A stretch of 26,866 nt of DNA, from NCBI GenBank assembly GCA_904501955.1, contig CAJGCY010000017.1, positions 1 through 26,866 of the forward strand, given 5' to 3'. Position 1 is the first letter of the stretch; every line of letters starts with the position of its first letter. The translations under genes and the position numbers were made by a program. The notes below the pieces were generated by a model that saw only the letters and a list, made by a program, of their open reading frames with translations, was not told the DNA's origin and ran no database searches. Shown piece by piece: positions 24,273-26,866 of this stretch. The DNA comes from an uncultured Akkermansia sp. (GTDB taxonomy: Bacteria > Verrucomicrobiota > Verrucomicrobiia > Verrucomicrobiales > Akkermansiaceae).

Positions 24273-24686
24273 TTATTTATTAGACATTAGTTCCAAAGAG
24301 CTCTTCCAAGACTCACGCCAGCATTGGTCAACCAATGCCAATACTTCTTTATCTCCGCTGAGAGCCTTAGTCAATTCAGTTAATCCGGTTTTTCCATATT
24401 CTTCTAACTCTTTACGAAGATGGAATCGTTTATCAAGCAACCAGCTGCATTGTTCTTTTGTGTCCAAAGTTGCTCGTGCAATAATATCCTCACATCCCTT
24501 CCACGAAGAGTGCCACAAAGAGGCTAAAGAATTACAATCTTCTTGATTCGCTGAGTCGTCTTTTCGCAACACATCCTGACACTCACACCCAACAACTTGC
24601 AACTCGACTCTCAATTTTAGTAGTTTATCACTCTTCCACTCATTCAACTCGCGATCTTTCATACTGATTACTTTAATATCATTCAT
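24273..24686 (-). CDS. Small Trp-rich helical protein, first gene of accessory operon
   Basis: A 137-residue, probably helical, cytosolic protein with no recognised family. Two similar segments, ASLWHSSWKGCEDI and DQCWRESWKSSLEL, suggest an internal duplication. The start at 24686 (MNDIKVIS) is preferred to the Met at 24710 because a perfect TATAAT lies between them and ends 9 nt before 24686. As the promoter-proximal gene it heads the six-gene unit; the next gene starts 7 nt after its stop. Confidence 0.72.
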   Translation of the reverse strand: MNDIKVISMKDRELNEWKSDKLLKLRVELQVVGCECQDVLRKDDSANQEDCNSLASLWHSSWKGCEDIIARATLDTKEQCSWLLDKRFHLRKELEEYGKTGLTELTKALSGDKEVLALVDQCWRESWKSSLELMSNK

Positions 24687-24695
24687 ACGACTCTC

Positions 24696-24723
24696 ATTAT
24701 AGCTTTGCATACTGAAAAATCAA
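24696..24723 (-). promoter_or_regulatory. Promoter of the six-gene accessory operon, near-leaderless
   Basis: Minus-strand TTGATT (24723-24718), a 16-bp spacer and TATAAT (24701-24696), with the ATG 9 nt further at 24686. The -35 is preceded on the minus strand by an A-tract (eight T residues on the plus strand near 24725-24732) that may serve as an UP element. No other promoter is evident inside the operon, where gene gaps are 7 nt or less. Confidence 0.68.
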
Positions 24724-24828
24724 GTTTTTTTTCAAAACAAATCCACTTTTTTACTCAGCACACAAAAAACTCTGCCAGCTATTACCGAAAATACACATCA
24801 AGCAAGCAGCCGCACTTACTTCCCACGC

Positions 24829-24857
24829 TTGCCAATGGGGGAAAAGCATGGTATACT
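24829..24857 (+). promoter_or_regulatory. dusB promoter, near-leaderless
   Basis: TTGCCA (24829-24834), a 17-bp spacer and TATACT (24852-24857), then 6 nt to the ATG at 24864. It is divergent from the accessory operon promoter across about 105 bp. Confidence 0.72.
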
Positions 24858-24863
24858 GGCGCC

Positions 24864-25844
24864 ATGAGTTTACCGTGGTTTCAGAACAAATTTCCGCTTT
24901 TCCTCGCGCCTATGGCGGGGGTGACAGATCCCATCTTCCGCACGCTTTGCAAAGAGGCAGGCGCGGATGTGATGGAGACGGAGTTCGTGTCGGCGGAGGG
25001 AGTTCTGCAAGCTTGGCAGCGCAACCGCCGCTATGTAGAGTTTGAGCAAGAGCACCGCCCGCTCGGCATCCAGATTTTCGGTTCCGTGCCGGAGCACGCC
25101 GCAGCGGCAGCCCGCATTATCGTGGATGCCATGCACCCGGATTTTCTGGACATCAACGCCGGGTGCCCCGTGCCCAAGGTGGTCGGTAAAAACGGTGGTT
25201 CCTCACTGCTCAAAGACCTGCCGCTCCTGCAGAACATCGCCGCAGCCGTGGTGCGCGAGCTGGGGGAGGATTGCCCCGTTACCACGAAAATCCGCATCGG
25301 GTGGGACGCCGAGCACATCTGCGCGCTTGAGGCATGCCAACGCCTGCAAGATGCCGGTGTGCAATCCGTTACCATCCACGGGCGCACGCGCTCCCAGCAA
25401 TACGGAGGCAAGGCGGATTGGGATATCATTGACACCTGTGCCAAGGCCGTGCAAATCCCCATTGTGGGCAATGGCGACATCTGCACCCCGCAAGACGTGA
25501 AACGCGCCCGCGAAAACACAGCCGTAGCAGGCGTGATGATTGGCCGCGCCGCCATGAACGCCCCGTGGCTCTTTGCTCACGCCCGCCACTACCTTGCCAC
25601 CGGCGAAATTCCGGAGGAGCCGAGCGCCCGAGAGCGCATCGACTTTATGCTGCGCCACACACGTATGGCCATTGCAAGTGAGCACTACGGTGATGAGCTC
25701 GTCACCATGCGCGCTATGCGTGCCCGCCTGCTGGCTTATGCCAAGGGGATTCCCGGCACCAAACCGCTGCGCCCCCTGCTCTCACGCGTTGCTTCTCTGC
25801 AAGAGCTCACGGACATCCTGACGCCGCTCTGTGCCCCCGCGTGA
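24864..25844 (+). CDS. dusB: tRNA-dihydrouridine synthase, DusB-like
   Basis: FMN-dependent enzyme that reduces uridine to dihydrouridine in the D-loop of tRNAs, using NAD(P)H. The 326 residues form a TIM barrel plus a helical tail. Motifs are LAPMAGVTDPIFRTL, ETEFVSAEG, DINAGCPVPKVV with the catalytic Cys (C101), KIRIGWD, IHGRTRSQQYGGKADW, PIVGNGDI and GVMIGRAAMNAPWLF (flavin phosphate binding). The DusB versus DusA/C assignment rests on the overall pattern and length, so the symbol is moderately secure. The ATG at 24864 replaces a 53-residue longer in-frame start at 24705 that would run through the promoter and has no family similarity. Confidence 0.92.
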   Translation: MSLPWFQNKFPLFLAPMAGVTDPIFRTLCKEAGADVMETEFVSAEGVLQAWQRNRRYVEFEQEHRPLGIQIFGSVPEHAAAAARIIVDAMHPDFLDINAGCPVPKVVGKNGGSSLLKDLPLLQNIAAAVVRELGEDCPVTTKIRIGWDAEHICALEACQRLQDAGVQSVTIHGRTRSQQYGGKADWDIIDTCAKAVQIPIVGNGDICTPQDVKRARENTAVAGVMIGRAAMNAPWLFAHARHYLATGEIPEEPSARERIDFMLRHTRMAIASEHYGDELVTMRAMRARLLAYAKGIPGTKPLRPLLSRVASLQELTDILTPLCAPA

Positions 25845-25869
25845 GTTGCTGATTACCGCTCCCTGTCAT

Positions 25870-25883
25870 CATGTCGTGACATG
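25870..25883. promoter_or_regulatory. Inverted repeat upstream of the YbjN-like gene promoter
   Basis: CATGTC-GT-GACATG is a 6-bp perfect dyad, 13 bp upstream of the -35 at 25897. A related dyad (ATGTCA/TGACAT) overlaps the -35 of the HD gene. It may be an operator, but it is short. Confidence 0.3.
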
Positions 25884-25896
25884 CAGCATTTTGTAT

Positions 25897-25925
25897 TTGA
25901 CAGAGCTTGGTTATCTTGTTATAAT
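25897..25925 (+). promoter_or_regulatory. Consensus promoter of the secreted YbjN-like gene
   Basis: Perfect TTGACA (25897-25902), a 17-bp spacer and perfect TATAAT (25920-25925). The ATG is at 25958, giving a leader of about 25 nt with no Shine-Dalgarno site. This is the strongest-looking promoter of the window. Confidence 0.88.
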
Positions 25926-25957
25926 TGAACCTGCATTAACACTAACCCAGCACTACA

Positions 25958-26410
25958 ATGTTCAAGAAAACAGCTTTAGCATTAGCAGCAGTGGTCTCCT
26001 TTGCCTCCACGGCAATGGCTGACTCTCAGGATACCGCTATCTCCGCCCTCAAGGCTGAGGACGTGAAGTTCACGGTAGAAGGCGACAAAATTTACACGGA
26101 ATGGGAGAACGATTGCGTTATCATCATTAAGGCTAATGATGAAAACAAAACGTTCAACGTGGGTGGCTATGCCAGAACGGCAGTACCGCAGGAGAAGCGC
26201 GACAAGGCCTTGCGTATTCTCAACGAGATGAACTGCAAGTACCGTCTCAAGTACTACTTGGATGAGGATGGCGACGTATTCGTCCAGAACGCCATGGATT
26301 TTGACGACATGGTACTGAGCGAGAAGGCCGTCATCACGACGCTGTACTTGGTAGCAAAGGCTCTGCAAGAGGCTCGCGAAGAAATGATGAAGGTCCGTTA
26401 CGGTTCCTGA
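25958..26410 (+). CDS. Secreted YbjN-like domain protein
   Basis: A 150-residue exported protein. MFKKTALALAAVVSFASTAMA is a clear signal peptide with an AMA cleavage site. The mature domain (DTAISALKAEDVKFTVEGDK, DCVIIIKANDENKTFNVGG, RDKALRILNEMNCKYRLKYY, EDGDVFVQNAMDF, LYLVAKALQEAREEMMKVRY) follows the alpha/beta layout of YbjN-type domains, related to type III secretion chaperone-like folds. Exported YbjN-like proteins are of unknown function. It has a very strong promoter and a strong terminator, so it is probably an abundant single-gene product of the periplasm. Confidence 0.82.
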   Translation: MFKKTALALAAVVSFASTAMADSQDTAISALKAEDVKFTVEGDKIYTEWENDCVIIIKANDENKTFNVGGYARTAVPQEKRDKALRILNEMNCKYRLKYYLDEDGDVFVQNAMDFDDMVLSEKAVITTLYLVAKALQEAREEMMKVRYGS

Positions 26411-26434
26411 TCTCTCACTCTATTTAATGCACCT

Positions 26435-26470
26435 AACGCAGCCGAGCATTACTGCTCGGCTGCGTTTTTT
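26435..26470 (+). terminator. Strong terminator after the YbjN-like gene
   Basis: AACGCAGCCGAGCA (26435-26448), loop TTAC, TGCTCGGCTGCGTT (26453-26466), followed by T to 26470: a perfect 14-bp stem. Confidence 0.95.
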
Positions 26471-26523
26471 ATCAGCTCGGCGGCCGGCATCGCATGGAGG
26501 AGAGAAAGGGGGAGAGCGATTCG

Positions 26524-26546
26524 GCTCGATAAATCGGAAGTTGAAG
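26524..26546. repeat. Solitary end of the 160-bp structured repeat
   Basis: GCTCGATAAATCGGAAGT followed by TGAAG matches the terminal inverted repeat of copies 1 and 2. The internal hairpins are absent; GC-rich repeats follow directly. No second end lies in the window, so this is a truncated or interrupted copy. Confidence 0.8.
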
Positions 26547-26550
26547 AATA

Positions 26551-26790
26551 GATTGCGAGCCGCAGGCGAGCGGAATTCGGAGCCCCGGAGGGGCGCCATA
26601 AAATAGCCCGGCGGTGGAGCCCCGTAAGGGGCGGAACCCCGGGAACCGGCCACAAAAATAAATGCGAACCCCGGAGGGGTGGTATATAATGGCGAGGACC
26701 GGAGCGAAGCGGCCGGCCACGGCGTAGCAAGCGAGCGAAGCGAGACGCGAAGACGGGAGCTCCGAGCCGGGGTGGCGCGTGTTTTGTTTG
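26551..26790. repeat. GC-rich intergenic hairpin repeat cluster
   Basis: Three short hairpins, GCCCC-GGA-GGGGC (26582-26594), GCCCC-GTAA-GGGGC (26619-26632) and ACCCC-GGA-GGGGT (26668-26680), occur with spacers such as CATAAAATAGC and TATATAATGGC. A run of GCGA/GCGAAGC motifs (26701-26755) follows. Overlapping short open frames in all directions are low-complexity translations of the repeat, not genes. Nothing is identified from 26791 to the window end. Confidence 0.75.
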
Positions 26791-26866
26791 TGCGTTAATA
26801 TCCCATTGATAATGCGATGTCATAAGACGAATTGATGCATACGGGATTTCTTCGCACTTACGTGCT

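Noticed and set aside
17031..24723. Integrase-borne genomic island or prophage
   Set aside because: No integrase, transposase, tRNA gene, attachment-site direct repeats or phage structural genes were seen at or inside the boundaries, although the AT-richer composition suggests acquisition by transfer.
24705..24863. 53-residue N-terminal extension of DusB
   Set aside because: It runs through the dusB promoter and overlaps the divergent operon promoter; Dus proteins begin close to the 24864 start.
26420..26823. Several overlapping minus-strand frames of 77-124 residues
   Set aside because: They cover the terminator and GC-rich repeats; the translations are Arg/Pro/Gly low-complexity sequence, and one includes the FNFRFIE peptide read from the repeat end.

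Overview
The window looks like a chromosomal segment of a Verrucomicrobiota bacterium, most plausibly an Akkermansia-like gut member. This is inferred from GC-rich housekeeping genes, a secreted GH20 hexosaminidase of the GADE type, a tri-haem cytochrome c peroxidase with an N-terminal haem-binding domain, and characteristic GC-rich intergenic repeats. I could not confirm the taxon by a search.

Layout. (1) 1-4650: a secreted M42 peptidase convergent with hisD, sharing a bidirectional terminator; then a 160-bp structured repeat and an ABC-F ATPase. (2) 4700-10200, plus strand: cytochrome c peroxidase with an 18-copy octapeptide helix, an abutting metallo-beta-lactamase-fold hydrolase, GH20 hexosaminidase, and a small Sel1-like protein overlapping its stop codon; then a terminator and a second copy of the structured repeat. 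(3) 10400-15700, minus strand: ilvE, a Nudix hydrolase, two GYF_2 membrane proteins (at least one with a CD225-type tail), a PgpH-like HD phosphohydrolase and a BASS-family transporter. (4) 15800-16960: a small secreted protein and a small four-helix membrane protein. (5) 17031-24686, minus strand: an AT-richer, tightly packed six-gene accessory operon. In transcription order it encodes a small Trp-rich helical protein, a coiled-coil protein, an unknown protein, a HerA/DUF87-type ATPase with a long Ser/Thr/Gly-rich insert, a helical unknown protein, and a large protein ending in an HNH nuclease. This is the best candidate for an undescribed system: either a toxin-delivery/polymorphic-toxin locus or a HerA-based defence locus. 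(6) 24829-26410: dusB and a secreted YbjN-like protein. (7) 26411-26866: a terminator and a cluster of GC-rich hairpin repeats beginning with a truncated end of the structured repeat; no gene seen.

A recurring regulatory theme is that many first genes have a sigma70-like -35/-10 pair whose -10 lies only 6-9 nt before the ATG. Their mRNAs should therefore be leaderless or nearly so. This signal also corrects several start codons. By contrast, the last two genes of the accessory operon have textbook Shine-Dalgarno sites.

Gene-free stretches over 300 bp are 2595-2988 (two promoters plus the repeat) and 26411-26866 (terminator plus repeats).
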